A DNA stretch of 64,000 nt from Pseudomonas sp. Irchel s3f7 (lineage in GTDB: Bacteria > Pseudomonadota > Gammaproteobacteria > Pseudomonadales > Pseudomonadaceae), in the NCBI RefSeq assembly GCF_900187615.1, contig NZ_FYDO01000028.1:29496-93495 (forward strand). The letters run 5' to 3'. This document shows positions 17,738-25,917 of this stretch, in pieces. Made by a program: the position numbers and the translations under genes. Under the pieces are notes generated by a model that did not search any database, was not told where the DNA came from, and saw only the letters and a list, made by a program, of their open reading frames with translations. Position 1 is the first letter of the stretch, and every line of letters starts with the position of its first letter.

Positions 17738-19575
17738 AACCCGTACGCGCCCTGCTCCTGCAGGCCAGCGGTCTGCTGTTCGCCGGACTGGCCTGCGCCG
17801 CTCCGCAACATGCCGTGACCCTGTACAACGAGCCGCCGAAATACCCGGCCGATTTCAAGCACTTTGATTACGTCAACCCGGACGCCCCCAAAGGCGGGAT
17901 CTTCCGCCAGGCCGGGTTCGGCGGCTTCGACAGCCTCAACCCGTTCATCAACAAAGGCGTACCGGCCGATGACATCGGCCAGATTTACGACACGCTGACC
18001 CGGCACAGTCTCGACGAACCCTTCACCGAGTACGGACTGATCGCCGGCAGGATCGAAAAAGCGCCGGACAACAGCTGGGTGCGCTTTTACCTGCGCCCCG
18101 AAGCGCGCTTCCACGACGGTCATCCCGTGCGCGCCGAAGACGTGGTGTTCAGCTTCGACACGCTGACCAAGGAAGGCTCGCCGCTGTTTCGCGGCTACTA
18201 CAGCGATGTGGCCGAAGTCATCGCCGAAGACCCGCTCAAAGTCCTGTTCAAGTTCAAGCACAGCAACAACCGCGAACTGCCGCTGATCCTCGGCCAGTTG
18301 CCGGTGCTGCCCAAGCATTGGTGGGTCGACCGCGATTTCAACAAGGGCAATCTGGAAATTCCGCTCGGCAGCGGCCCGTACAAAGTGGCCGACGTGAAGG
18401 CCGGTCGCTCAGTGCGTTATGAGCGGGTCAAGGACTATTGGGGCAAGGACCTGCCGGTCAATCGTGGCTTCTACAACTTCGACACGATGACCACCGATTA
18501 CTACCGCGACAACACCGTCGCCCTCGAAGCGCTGAAGGCCGGGCAGTTCGATTACTGGCTGGAAATGACCGCGAAGAACTGGGCCAACGCCTACAACATT
18601 CCGGCAGTCACCGAAGGTCGGTTGATCAAGGAACAGATTCACAACGGCAACCCGACCGGCATGCAGGGTTTTGTCTTCAACCTGCGCCGTCCGGTGTTTC
18701 AGGATGTGCGGGTGCGCCAGGCGCTGAGCCTGCTGCTCGACTTCGAATGGACCAACAAGCAACTGTTCAACGGCGCCTACGTGCGCACCCGCAGTTACTT
18801 CGAGAATTCGGAAATGGCCGCCACCGGCCTGCCGGACGCCGATCAACGGGAGATCCTCGAGCCGTTTCGCAGCAAGCTGCCCGCTCAGGTGTTCAGCGAA
18901 GCCTTCGAAAATCCGAAGACTGACGCCAGCGGCATGATCCGCAATCAGCAGCGCGAGGCCTATCAATTGCTGCAAGAGGCCGGCTGGAAGATCGTCGACG
19001 ACAAAATGGTCGACGCCACGGGCAAACCGGTGGCCATCGAATTCCTGCTGGCCCAGACCGAATTTGAACGCGTGCTCCTGCCATTCAAGCGCAACCTCAG
19101 TGACCTCGGCATCAATCTGGTGATCCGCCGTGTCGATGTCTCGCAGTACATCAACCGTGTGCGCTCCCGTGATTTCGACATGATCGTCGGCAGTTTTCCG
19201 CAGTCCAACTCACCAGGTAACGAACAGCGCGAATTCTGGATGAGCGCCGCCGCCGACAAGCCCAGCAGCCGCAACACCATGGGTTTGAAGGATCCGGTCG
19301 TCGATCAACTGGTCGAAAACCTGATCAATGCCGACTCGCGCAAAGGCCTCGTGGCCCACGCCCGGGCGCTGGACCGCGTGCTGCAATGGGGCTACTACGT
19401 GATCCCCAACTGGCACATCAAGACCTGGCGCGTGGCGTACTGGAACCACATCGGTCACCCGAAAAATTCTCCCGACTATGACATCGGCATTAACACCTGG
19501 TGGGTCAAGCCTGATGCGAAACCTGCGGTAGAAGTCGAAACCACATTGCAGGCCAATCCTGCGGGCACGGAGTAA
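17734..19575 (+). CDS. nppA2: Peptide ABC transporter substrate-binding protein 2
   Basis: 613-residue periplasmic family 5 binding protein with signal peptide MKPVRALLLQASGLLFAGLA ending at CAA. It is a paralogue of the preceding gene: FDYVNPDAPKGGIFRQAGFG, RFYLRPEARFHDGHPVRAED and VKDYWGKDLPVNRGFYNFDT line up with the first protein. GGAGA precedes the ATG at 17734, which overlaps the previous stop by four bases. Two tandem binding proteins feeding one permease pair suggest complementary ligand ranges. The frame is open upstream to 17596, but that would overlap nppA1 and lack a signal peptide. Confidence 0.87.
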   Translation: MKPVRALLLQASGLLFAGLACAAPQHAVTLYNEPPKYPADFKHFDYVNPDAPKGGIFRQAGFGGFDSLNPFINKGVPADDIGQIYDTLTRHSLDEPFTEYGLIAGRIEKAPDNSWVRFYLRPEARFHDGHPVRAEDVVFSFDTLTKEGSPLFRGYYSDVAEVIAEDPLKVLFKFKHSNNRELPLILGQLPVLPKHWWVDRDFNKGNLEIPLGSGPYKVADVKAGRSVRYERVKDYWGKDLPVNRGFYNFDTMTTDYYRDNTVALEALKAGQFDYWLEMTAKNWANAYNIPAVTEGRLIKEQIHNGNPTGMQGFVFNLRRPVFQDVRVRQALSLLLDFEWTNKQLFNGAYVRTRSYFENSEMAATGLPDADQREILEPFRSKLPAQVFSEAFENPKTDASGMIRNQQREAYQLLQEAGWKIVDDKMVDATGKPVAIEFLLAQTEFERVLLPFKRNLSDLGINLVIRRVDVSQYINRVRSRDFDMIVGSFPQSNSPGNEQREFWMSAAADKPSSRNTMGLKDPVVDQLVENLINADSRKGLVAHARALDRVLQWGYYVIPNWHIKTWRVAYWNHIGHPKNSPDYDIGINTWWVKPDAKPAVEVETTLQANPAGTE

Positions 19576-19579
19576 TCAG

Positions 19580-20653
19580 ATGCTGGCGTATATTTTTCGG
19601 CGACTGTTGCTGATCATTCCGACCTTGTTCGGTATTTTGCTGATCAACTTCGTGATCATCCAGGCCGCGCCGGGCGGTCCGGTGGAGCAGATGATCGCCA
19701 AGCTCGAAGGCTTCGAAGGCGCCACCAGCCGCATTGCCGGTGGCGGTGCCGAAGTCTCGGTGGCCGGCTCGGCCTATCGCGGCGCCCAAGGCCTGGACCC
19801 GGCGCTGATCAAGGAAATCGAGCACATGTACGGCTTCGACAAATCGGCGCCGGAACGCTTGTGGATCATGGTCAAGAACTACGCGAGTCTGGATTTCGGC
19901 GACAGCTTCTTCCGCGACGCCAAGGTCATCGACCTGATCAAGGAAAAGATGCCGGTGTCGATTTCCCTCGGGCTGTGGAGCACGTTGATCATGTACCTCG
20001 TGTCGATCCCGCTGGGGATCGCCAAGGCCACGCGACACGGCAGCCACTTCGACGTCTGGACCAGCTCGGCGATCATCGTCGGTTATGCGATCCCGGCGTT
20101 CCTGTTTGCCATCCTGCTGATTGTGGTGTTCGCCGGGGGCAGCTATCTGGACTGGTTCCCGTTGCGCGGGCTGACCTCGAACAACTTCGATGAACTGAGC
20201 ATGGGCGGCAAGATCCTCGATTACTTCTGGCACCTGGCGCTGCCGGTGACCGCACTGGTGATCGGCAACTTCGCGACCATGACCTTGCTGACCAAAAACA
20301 GCTTCCTCGACGAGATCAACAAGCAGTACGTGGTCACCGCCAAGGCCAAAGGCCTGACCAATCACCGCGTGTTGTACGGCCATGTGTTCCGCAACGCCAT
20401 GCTGCTGGTGATCGCCGGGTTCCCGTCAGCGTTCATCGGGATCTTCTTCACCGGTTCGTTACTGGTGGAGGTAATTTTCTCCCTCGACGGCCTCGGGCTC
20501 ATGAGTTTCGAAGCGGCGATCAACCGCGACTATCCGGTGGTGTTTGGCACCCTCTTCATCTTCACCCTGTTGGGGCTGGTGGTGAAACTGATCGGCGACC
20601 TCACCTACACCTTTGTCGATCCGCGCATCGACTTCGAAAGCCGGGAGCATTGA
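19580..20653 (+). CDS. nppB: Peptide ABC transporter permease (YejB-like)
   Basis: 357-residue inner-membrane permease of the DppB/OppB class. It starts MLAYIFRRLLLIIPTLFGIL, has a YejB-type periplasmic insertion after the first helix (about residues 35-100) and the cytoplasmic EAA loop (YVVTAKAKGLTNHRVLYGHV) that contacts the ATPase. It begins four bases after the nppA2 stop and is followed by nppC one base after its stop, so it is clearly in the same operon. Confidence 0.9.
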   Translation: MLAYIFRRLLLIIPTLFGILLINFVIIQAAPGGPVEQMIAKLEGFEGATSRIAGGGAEVSVAGSAYRGAQGLDPALIKEIEHMYGFDKSAPERLWIMVKNYASLDFGDSFFRDAKVIDLIKEKMPVSISLGLWSTLIMYLVSIPLGIAKATRHGSHFDVWTSSAIIVGYAIPAFLFAILLIVVFAGGSYLDWFPLRGLTSNNFDELSMGGKILDYFWHLALPVTALVIGNFATMTLLTKNSFLDEINKQYVVTAKAKGLTNHRVLYGHVFRNAMLLVIAGFPSAFIGIFFTGSLLVEVIFSLDGLGLMSFEAAINRDYPVVFGTLFIFTLLGLVVKLIGDLTYTFVDPRIDFESREH

Positions 20654-20654
20654 G

Positions 20655-21674
20655 ATGAACCTGTCCCCTCTCAATCGCCGGCGTTTCGAGCTGTTCAAGG
20701 CCAACAAGCGTGGCTGGTGGTCGCTGTGGCTGTTCCTGATCCTGTTCGGCGCCAGCCTCGGCGCCGAGTTGATCGCCAACGACAAGCCGTTGGTGGTGCA
20801 CTACGACAACAACTGGTATTTCCCGGCGCTCAAGCGCTACCCGGAAACCACCTTCGGCGGCGAATTTCCGCTGGAAGCCAACTACAAGAGCCCGTACATC
20901 CGCGAATTGCTCAAGGCCAAGGACGCCTGGGTGCTGTGGGCGCCGATTCCCTATAACTACCAGAGCATCAACTACGACCTGAAAGTCCCGGCCCCGGCAC
21001 CGCCCTCGGCGGACAACCTGCTGGGCACCGATGACCAGGGTCGCGATGTGCTGGCCCGGGTGATTTATGGCTTCCGGATTTCGGTATTGTTTGCCCTGAC
21101 GCTGACCGTGTTCAGCTCAATCATCGGTGTGATCGCCGGGGCTTTGCAGGGTTTCTACGGTGGCTGGGTCGATCTGGCCGGGCAGCGCTTTCTGGAGATC
21201 TGGTCCGGGTTGCCGGTGTTGTACTTGCTGATCATCCTCGCGAGTTTCGTGCAGCCCAACTTCTGGTGGCTGCTGGGGATCATGCTGCTGTTTTCCTGGA
21301 TGAGCCTGGTGGACGTGGTGCGCGCCGAGTTCCTGCGTGGGCGTAACCTCGAATACGTGCGCGCCGCCCGCGCCCTGGGCATGCAGAACGGTGCGATCAT
21401 GTTCCGCCACATTCTGCCCAACGCGATGGTCTCGACCATGACCTTCATGCCGTTCATCCTGACCGGCGCCATCGGCACGCTCACGGCCCTGGATTTCCTC
21501 GGTTTCGGTTTGCCGGCGGGCAGCCCGTCGCTGGGGGAACTGGTGGCCCAGGGCAAATCCAACCTGCAAGCGCCGTGGCTTGGCATCAGCGCGTTTGCGG
21601 TGCTCGCGTTGATGTTGAGTTTGCTGGTGTTCATCGGCGAGTCCGCTCGCGATGCCTTCGACCCGAGGAAGTGA
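20655..21674 (+). CDS. nppC: Peptide ABC transporter permease (YejE-like)
   Basis: 339-residue inner-membrane permease of the DppC/OppC class. After a first helix (WWSLWLFLILFGASLGAELI) comes a periplasmic insert with NNWYFPALKRYPETTFGGEF, a YejE-type feature, then five further helices. The EAA loop is YVRAARALGMQNGAIMFRHI. ATG at 20655 follows the nppB stop by one base. The frame is open further upstream to 20613, but that segment belongs to the 3' end of nppB. Confidence 0.9.
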   Translation: MNLSPLNRRRFELFKANKRGWWSLWLFLILFGASLGAELIANDKPLVVHYDNNWYFPALKRYPETTFGGEFPLEANYKSPYIRELLKAKDAWVLWAPIPYNYQSINYDLKVPAPAPPSADNLLGTDDQGRDVLARVIYGFRISVLFALTLTVFSSIIGVIAGALQGFYGGWVDLAGQRFLEIWSGLPVLYLLIILASFVQPNFWWLLGIMLLFSWMSLVDVVRAEFLRGRNLEYVRAARALGMQNGAIMFRHILPNAMVSTMTFMPFILTGAIGTLTALDFLGFGLPAGSPSLGELVAQGKSNLQAPWLGISAFAVLALMLSLLVFIGESARDAFDPRK

Positions 21675-21675
21675 A

Positions 21676-23286
21676 ATGAATCAGGACAATCTGATTGAAG
21701 TGCGCGACCTGGCCGTCGAATTCGTCGTCGGCAAACGTTGTCAACGCGCGGTCGAAGGCGTGAGTTTCGACATCAAGCGTGGCGAGACACTGGCCCTGGT
21801 CGGCGAAAGTGGCTCGGGCAAATCGGTGACTGCGCACTCGATCCTGCGCCTGTTGCCCTACCCGCTGGCCCGTCACCCGTCCGGCACCATCGAATATGAC
21901 GGGAAAAACTTGCTGGACCTGAACGAAAAGACCATCCGTCATATCCGCGGTAACCGGATTGCGATGATCTTCCAGGAGCCGATGACCTCGCTCAATCCGC
22001 TGCATTCGATCGAGAAGCAGATCAACGAGGTGCTCGGCATCCACAAGGGTCTGACGGGAAAAGTGGCGACCAAACGCACGCTGGAGTTGCTGGAGATGGT
22101 CGGCATTCCCGAACCCCACAAGCGCCTCAAGGCCCTGCCCCACGAGTTGTCCGGTGGCCAGCGTCAGCGTGTGATGATCGCCATGGCCCTGGCCAACGAG
22201 CCGGAACTGCTGATCGCCGACGAGCCGACCACCGCGCTGGACGTGACCGTTCAGCTGAAAATCCTCGAACTGCTCAAGGAATTGCAGGCTCGCCTGGGCA
22301 TGGCATTGCTGCTGATCAGCCACGATTTGAACCTTGTGCGAAGAATTGCGCATCGCGTATGTGTCATGCAGCGAGGTTGCATCGTCGAACAGGCATCGTG
22401 CGAAGAGTTGTTCCGCGCGCCGCAGCATCCGTACACTCGAGAACTGCTGGCGGCGGAGCCCAGCGGCACGCCGGCGACCAATGTGATTGGCCCGCCGTTG
22501 CTGGCGGTCGAGGACCTGAAAGTCTGGTTCCCGATCAAGAAAGGCCTGCTCAAACGCACGGTGGATTACGTCAAAGCGGTCGACGGCATCAATTTCAGCC
22601 TGCCCCAGGGTCAGACCTTGGGGATTGTGGGAGAAAGCGGTTCCGGTAAATCGACGCTGGGCCTGGCGATTTTGCGGCTGATCGGCAGCAAAGGCGTCAT
22701 TCGTTTTGAGGGCAAGCAGCTAGACTGCCTGACGCAGAACGAGGTTCGCCCGTTGCGTCGGGAGATGCAGGTGGTGTTTCAGGACCCGTTTGGCAGCCTG
22801 AGCCCGCGGATGTGCGTCAGCGACATCGTTGGCGAAGGCCTGCGGATTCACAAGATGGGCACCGCGCAAGAACAGGAAGCGGCGATTATTGCGGCATTGA
22901 AGGAGGTAGGTCTGGATCCGGAAACCCGGCACCGCTACCCCCACGAATTTTCCGGCGGGCAACGGCAGAGAATCGCCATTGCCCGGGCATTGGTGTTAAA
23001 ACCGGCGTTGATTTTGCTGGACGAGCCGACCTCGGCCCTCGACCGCACCGTACAACGCCAGGTGGTGGAGCTTTTGCGTTCACTGCAAACCAAGTACAAC
23101 CTGACGTATCTGTTTATCAGCCATGACCTGGCTGTGGTGAAAGCGCTGAGCCACCAGTTGATGGTGGTCAAGCATGGCCAAGTGGTCGAACAGGGAGACG
23201 CGCAAAGCATTTTTGCCGCCCCCCAACATCCGTATACACAGCAGTTGCTGGAAGCCGCTTTTTTGGCACCAGCCACTGCGCAATAA
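21676..23286 (+). CDS. nppD: Peptide ABC transporter ATP-binding protein, fused dimer (YejF-like)
   Basis: 536 residues with two complete nucleotide-binding domains in one chain. Walker A motifs are GESGSGKS at about 37-44 and again at about 325-332; signature motifs are LSGGQRQRV and FSGGQRQRI; Walker B motifs are LLIADEPTTALD and LILLDEPTSALD. Each half ends in the HPYT motif of the Opp/Dpp C-terminal domain. It energises the nppBC permease at the cytoplasmic face. It starts one base after the nppC stop and ends 20 bases before fabI, with no terminator between, so fabI may receive some transcription from this operon. Confidence 0.92.
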   Translation: MNQDNLIEVRDLAVEFVVGKRCQRAVEGVSFDIKRGETLALVGESGSGKSVTAHSILRLLPYPLARHPSGTIEYDGKNLLDLNEKTIRHIRGNRIAMIFQEPMTSLNPLHSIEKQINEVLGIHKGLTGKVATKRTLELLEMVGIPEPHKRLKALPHELSGGQRQRVMIAMALANEPELLIADEPTTALDVTVQLKILELLKELQARLGMALLLISHDLNLVRRIAHRVCVMQRGCIVEQASCEELFRAPQHPYTRELLAAEPSGTPATNVIGPPLLAVEDLKVWFPIKKGLLKRTVDYVKAVDGINFSLPQGQTLGIVGESGSGKSTLGLAILRLIGSKGVIRFEGKQLDCLTQNEVRPLRREMQVVFQDPFGSLSPRMCVSDIVGEGLRIHKMGTAQEQEAAIIAALKEVGLDPETRHRYPHEFSGGQRQRIAIARALVLKPALILLDEPTSALDRTVQRQVVELLRSLQTKYNLTYLFISHDLAVVKALSHQLMVVKHGQVVEQGDAQSIFAAPQHPYTQQLLEAAFLAPATAQ

Positions 23287-23306
23287 CCTGAAAAGAGGAG
23301 CAACAC

Positions 23307-24101
23307 ATGGGTTTTCTCGCCGGTAAGCGCGTACTGATCGTCGGTGTCGCCAGCAAGCTGTCCATCGCATCCGGCATCGCTGCCGCCATGCATCGCGAGG
23401 GCGCTGAGCTTGCCTTCACTTATCAGAACGACAAACTCAAGGGTCGTGTCGAAGAGTTCGCACAAGGCTGGGGCTCGAGCCCTGAGCTGTGCTTCCCGTG
23501 CGACGTGGCCAGCGACGAAGAAATCGCCAAGGTCTTCGAAGAACTGAGCAAGAAGTGGGACGGCCTGGACTGCATCGTGCACTCCGTCGGCTTCGCCCCG
23601 GGCGACCAACTGGACGGCGACTTCACCGAAGCCACCACCCGCGACGGTTTCCGCATTGCTCACGACATCAGCGCCTACAGCTTCGTGGCCCTGGCCAAAG
23701 CCGGCCGCGAAATGATGAAAGGCCGCAACGGCAGCCTGCTGACCCTGTCGTACCTGGGCGCCGAGCGCACCATGCCGAACTACAACGTGATGGGCATGGC
23801 CAAGGCTTCCCTGGAAGCTGGCGTTCGTTACCTGGCCGGCTCCCTGGGCCCGGACGGCACCCGCGTCAACTGCGTATCGGCTGGCCCGATCCGCACCCTC
23901 GCCGCTTCTGGCATCAAGAACTTCCGCAAGATGCTGGCCGCGAACGAAGCGCAAACTCCGCTGCGCCGCAACGTCACCATCGACGAAGTCGGCAACGCCG
24001 GCGCCTTCCTGTGCTCGGACCTGGCGTCTGGCATCAGCGGTGAAATCATGTACGTGGACGGTGGTTTCAACACCACGGCCATGGGCAACATCGAAGAGTA
24101 A
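23307..24101 (+). CDS. fabI: Enoyl-[acyl-carrier-protein] reductase (NADH)
   Basis: 264-residue short-chain reductase that carries out the last step of each fatty acid elongation cycle and is the target of triclosan. Family residues are in place: the Gly-rich VGVASKLSIASGIA loop, then Tyr149, Tyr159 and Lys166 (the FabI Y-x6-K arrangement, offset by three from E. coli). AGGAG precedes the ATG. The C-terminus ends MYVDGGFNTTAMGNIEE, typical of FabI. A terminator follows at 24123. The neighbour order with the peptide transporter is conserved in pseudomonads. Confidence 0.96.
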   Translation: MGFLAGKRVLIVGVASKLSIASGIAAAMHREGAELAFTYQNDKLKGRVEEFAQGWGSSPELCFPCDVASDEEIAKVFEELSKKWDGLDCIVHSVGFAPGDQLDGDFTEATTRDGFRIAHDISAYSFVALAKAGREMMKGRNGSLLTLSYLGAERTMPNYNVMGMAKASLEAGVRYLAGSLGPDGTRVNCVSAGPIRTLAASGIKNFRKMLAANEAQTPLRRNVTIDEVGNAGAFLCSDLASGISGEIMYVDGGFNTTAMGNIEE

Positions 24102-24122
24102 TCTTCGGCTAGCCAAATAAAG

Positions 24123-24149
24123 AACCCGCCAAGCCTGGCGGGTTTTTTT
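24123..24149 (+). terminator. Intrinsic terminator of fabI
   Basis: AACCCGCCA-AGCC-TGGCGGGTT hairpin followed by T residues, 21 bases after the fabI stop. Confidence 0.93.
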
Positions 24150-24182
24150 ATGCCTGTGATTTATTGAACGCTGTGGAATCCC

Positions 24183-24273
24183 TGTAGGAGCAAGCTACTC
24201 GCGAAGATGTCAGCACATTCACCCTCGGTGGTGGCTGAGACACCGCTATCGCGAGCAAGCTTGCTCCTACAGG
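24183..24273. repeat. Inverted REP pair
   Basis: TGTAGGAGCAAGCTACTCGC near 24183 (a diverged unit) faces CGCGAGCAAGCTTGCTCCTA near 24250. It separates fabI from the truncated VOC gene. Confidence 0.82.
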
Positions 24274-24332
24274 AATTGTGTTTGATCGACTATTGTTTTT
24301 TATCAACTCAATCCATCGTCGAGGCATGCACA

Positions 24333-24605
24333 ATGCAGCTATCCCCTTTTCACTTGGCCATCCCCGTCTACGACCTGGCCGCAGCGCGACATTTTTACGG
24401 CTCGGTATTCGGCCTGGAAGAAGGACGGTCCAGCGACCACTGGGTCGACTTCAATTTCTTCGGCCATCAGCTGGTGATTCACCTGGCGCCGAAGAACGCG
24501 TCCCAGGAAGCCGCTCACACCAATGCCGTGGGTGGCATTTGCTCTTATGAAAAATCAGAGCAAATACCTGTCAGCCTGAGAGTTCAAGGTTGCCGGACAA
24601 CATAG
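24333..24605 (+). pseudogene. VOC (glyoxalase/bleomycin resistance) family protein, C-terminally truncated
   Basis: The first 67 or so residues, from MQLSPFHLAIPVYDLAAARH to AAHTNAV, are a normal N-terminal beta-alpha-beta-beta-beta half of a VOC-superfamily protein with metal-ligand-type His7 and later His residues. At about 24532 family similarity stops and the frame continues with an unrelated tail (GGICSYEKSEQIPVSL...) to a stop at 24605, giving 90 residues where the family usually has 130-150. The second half of the fold is missing. A 9-bp inverted repeat (ATTTGCTCT at 24537, AGAGCAAAT at 24557) lies at the junction. GAGG precedes the ATG. It is probably a decayed gene after a deletion or an excised insertion. 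Confidence 0.7.
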
Positions 24606-24633
24606 AATCTCCCACATTTGAAATGCGTACCCC

Positions 24634-24663
24634 TGTAGGAGCCGGCTTGCCGGCGAAGAGGCC
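24634..24663. repeat. Single REP unit
   Basis: TGTAGGAGCCGGCTTGCCGG followed by CGAAGAGGCC; the CCGGC-type variant. It lies between the broken VOC gene and the GGDEF gene. Confidence 0.8.
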
Positions 24664-24681
24664 CGCCCAGACAGCATCGCA

Positions 24682-25263
24682 CTACAGGCCCATCACCCGC
24701 TCCGTCTCGGCCAACAATTGCTCCACCGAACCCTGAAGCGCCGAATCGTACTCAACCTGCCCCACACTGAACCGAATGTCATAACTGCGGCTCGCCGTGG
24801 CGTTGCGTTCGTCGAGAATTTCCTTGAGTCGCGTCTTTATCGATTCGATCTCCACGGTGCTGGAACCGGTCAACAACACAACAAACCGGTCGCCCCCGAG
24901 GCGTCCGACAACGTCGTTTTCGCGGAATCCGATGCGCAGCACATCGGCGAAGGTCTTGAGCACGTCATCGCCTTCGACCCGCCCATAGAGGTAGTTGATG
25001 TGTTTGAACTCATCAAGGGTGAAGTACATCAGCGTTGCCGGAATTTCCAGCTGCTCACACGCGTCGAGCCCCAGCTGGGCCAGTGCGATGAAGCCGTGGC
25101 GATTGGACAGCAGCGTCAGCTCGTCCATGCTCGCCATCTGCACGCCCATCAATTCCTGCTCGGCCTGACGCGCCAGATCACGCAGTCGTTCACGCGCCTG
25201 CTGCGGCGTGAGCAACAGCGTCGCATATCGACCGGGTTTGCCCGGTTTGCCTGGAATTAACAT
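24682..25263 (-). CDS. GGDEF-domain protein with degenerate GGDRF motif
   Basis: 193 residues made of a short N-terminal helix (about 1-45) and one GGDEF domain that starts DELTLLSNRHGF. The active-site loop reads RLGGDRFVVLL instead of GGDEF/GGEEF. The replaced glutamate normally helps metal binding, so diguanylate cyclase activity is doubtful (inference); no RxxD inhibitory site is seen upstream. The rest (MYFTLDEFKHINYLYG, where canonical cyclases have DIDxFKxxND) is also diverged. GGGAG precedes the ATG. There is no membrane segment or sensory domain. It may act as a c-di-GMP or GTP binding protein, or be a decayed paralogue. Confidence 0.82.
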   Translation of the reverse strand: MLIPGKPGKPGRYATLLLTPQQARERLRDLARQAEQELMGVQMASMDELTLLSNRHGFIALAQLGLDACEQLEIPATLMYFTLDEFKHINYLYGRVEGDDVLKTFADVLRIGFRENDVVGRLGGDRFVVLLTGSSTVEIESIKTRLKEILDERNATASRSYDIRFSVGQVEYDSALQGSVEQLLAETERVMGL

Positions 25264-25337
25264 CGTTGACTCCCTTGGCGGTTATGCACTTTAGAGTCGC
25301 CCATAACCGTATTGACTCCCTGTTCACGCGCCGTTGG

Positions 25338-25916
25338 TCAGCTTCCCGCCACCGGGCACGGTCCTCCCGCGTCTGCCCATTGTTTGAACTGTGTGACGAA
25401 AATGTCGTGGGGCACCGGCACCGGTGCGCGATGACCGCCCGGGTTCCAGCCCCACAACACCAGTTTGTCGTCGCTGACGTGCTTGATCAGGGCGGCAAAA
25501 TCCCGATCGCCATTGCTGGAGCGATCCTTGATCATCGCGCACAAGCGATCTGGCGGCAGGCCGATCCAGGCCATGCGATGGGCGGCCGGTGGCAGGCTCC
25601 AGTGCGGGGCGCCGGGTGGCGCGTTGGGGCCGTAACTGGCCGGTGGATTGCTTTGGGCATGGCACGTCGCGCAGGGCAATCCCGCCGAGCCCTTACCGTC
25701 GAGGCCGCGCACGACGTTCATGGCATGGGGCACGCCGGCATCCAATTGCAGCGGCGAATCCCCGGGAATGTGGCAGTTCTGGCAACGCGGGCTCTGGAAG
25801 ACTTTCTGCACGGTATCGAATGCCTTCAAGGCTTCCCGGTCATCCGCAAACAGGTCCGAGGCATAGCCGGCCAGGCCGATCAACACCACGGCAGCGAGAA
25901 CCAGATGTCGTTTCAT
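25338..25916 (-). CDS. Periplasmic cytochrome c-like protein of molybdenum hydroxylase operon
   Basis: 192 residues with an N-terminal signal peptide (MKRHLVLAAVVLIGLAGYAS) and two CxxCH haem c attachment motifs, CQNCH at 45-49 and CATCH at 82-86. The start lies one base after the stop of the molybdopterin subunit gene, so it is the third gene of that operon. It is probably the electron acceptor or exit carrier for the periplasmic hydroxylase. This fits the known IorAB-type enzymes that lack a FAD subunit and pass electrons to cytochromes. Confidence 0.83.
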   Translation of the reverse strand: MKRHLVLAAVVLIGLAGYASDLFADDREALKAFDTVQKVFQSPRCQNCHIPGDSPLQLDAGVPHAMNVVRGLDGKGSAGLPCATCHAQSNPPASYGPNAPPGAPHWSLPPAAHRMAWIGLPPDRLCAMIKDRSSNGDRDFAALIKHVSDDKLVLWGWNPGGHRAPVPVPHDIFVTQFKQWADAGGPCPVAGS

Positions 25917-25917
25917 C

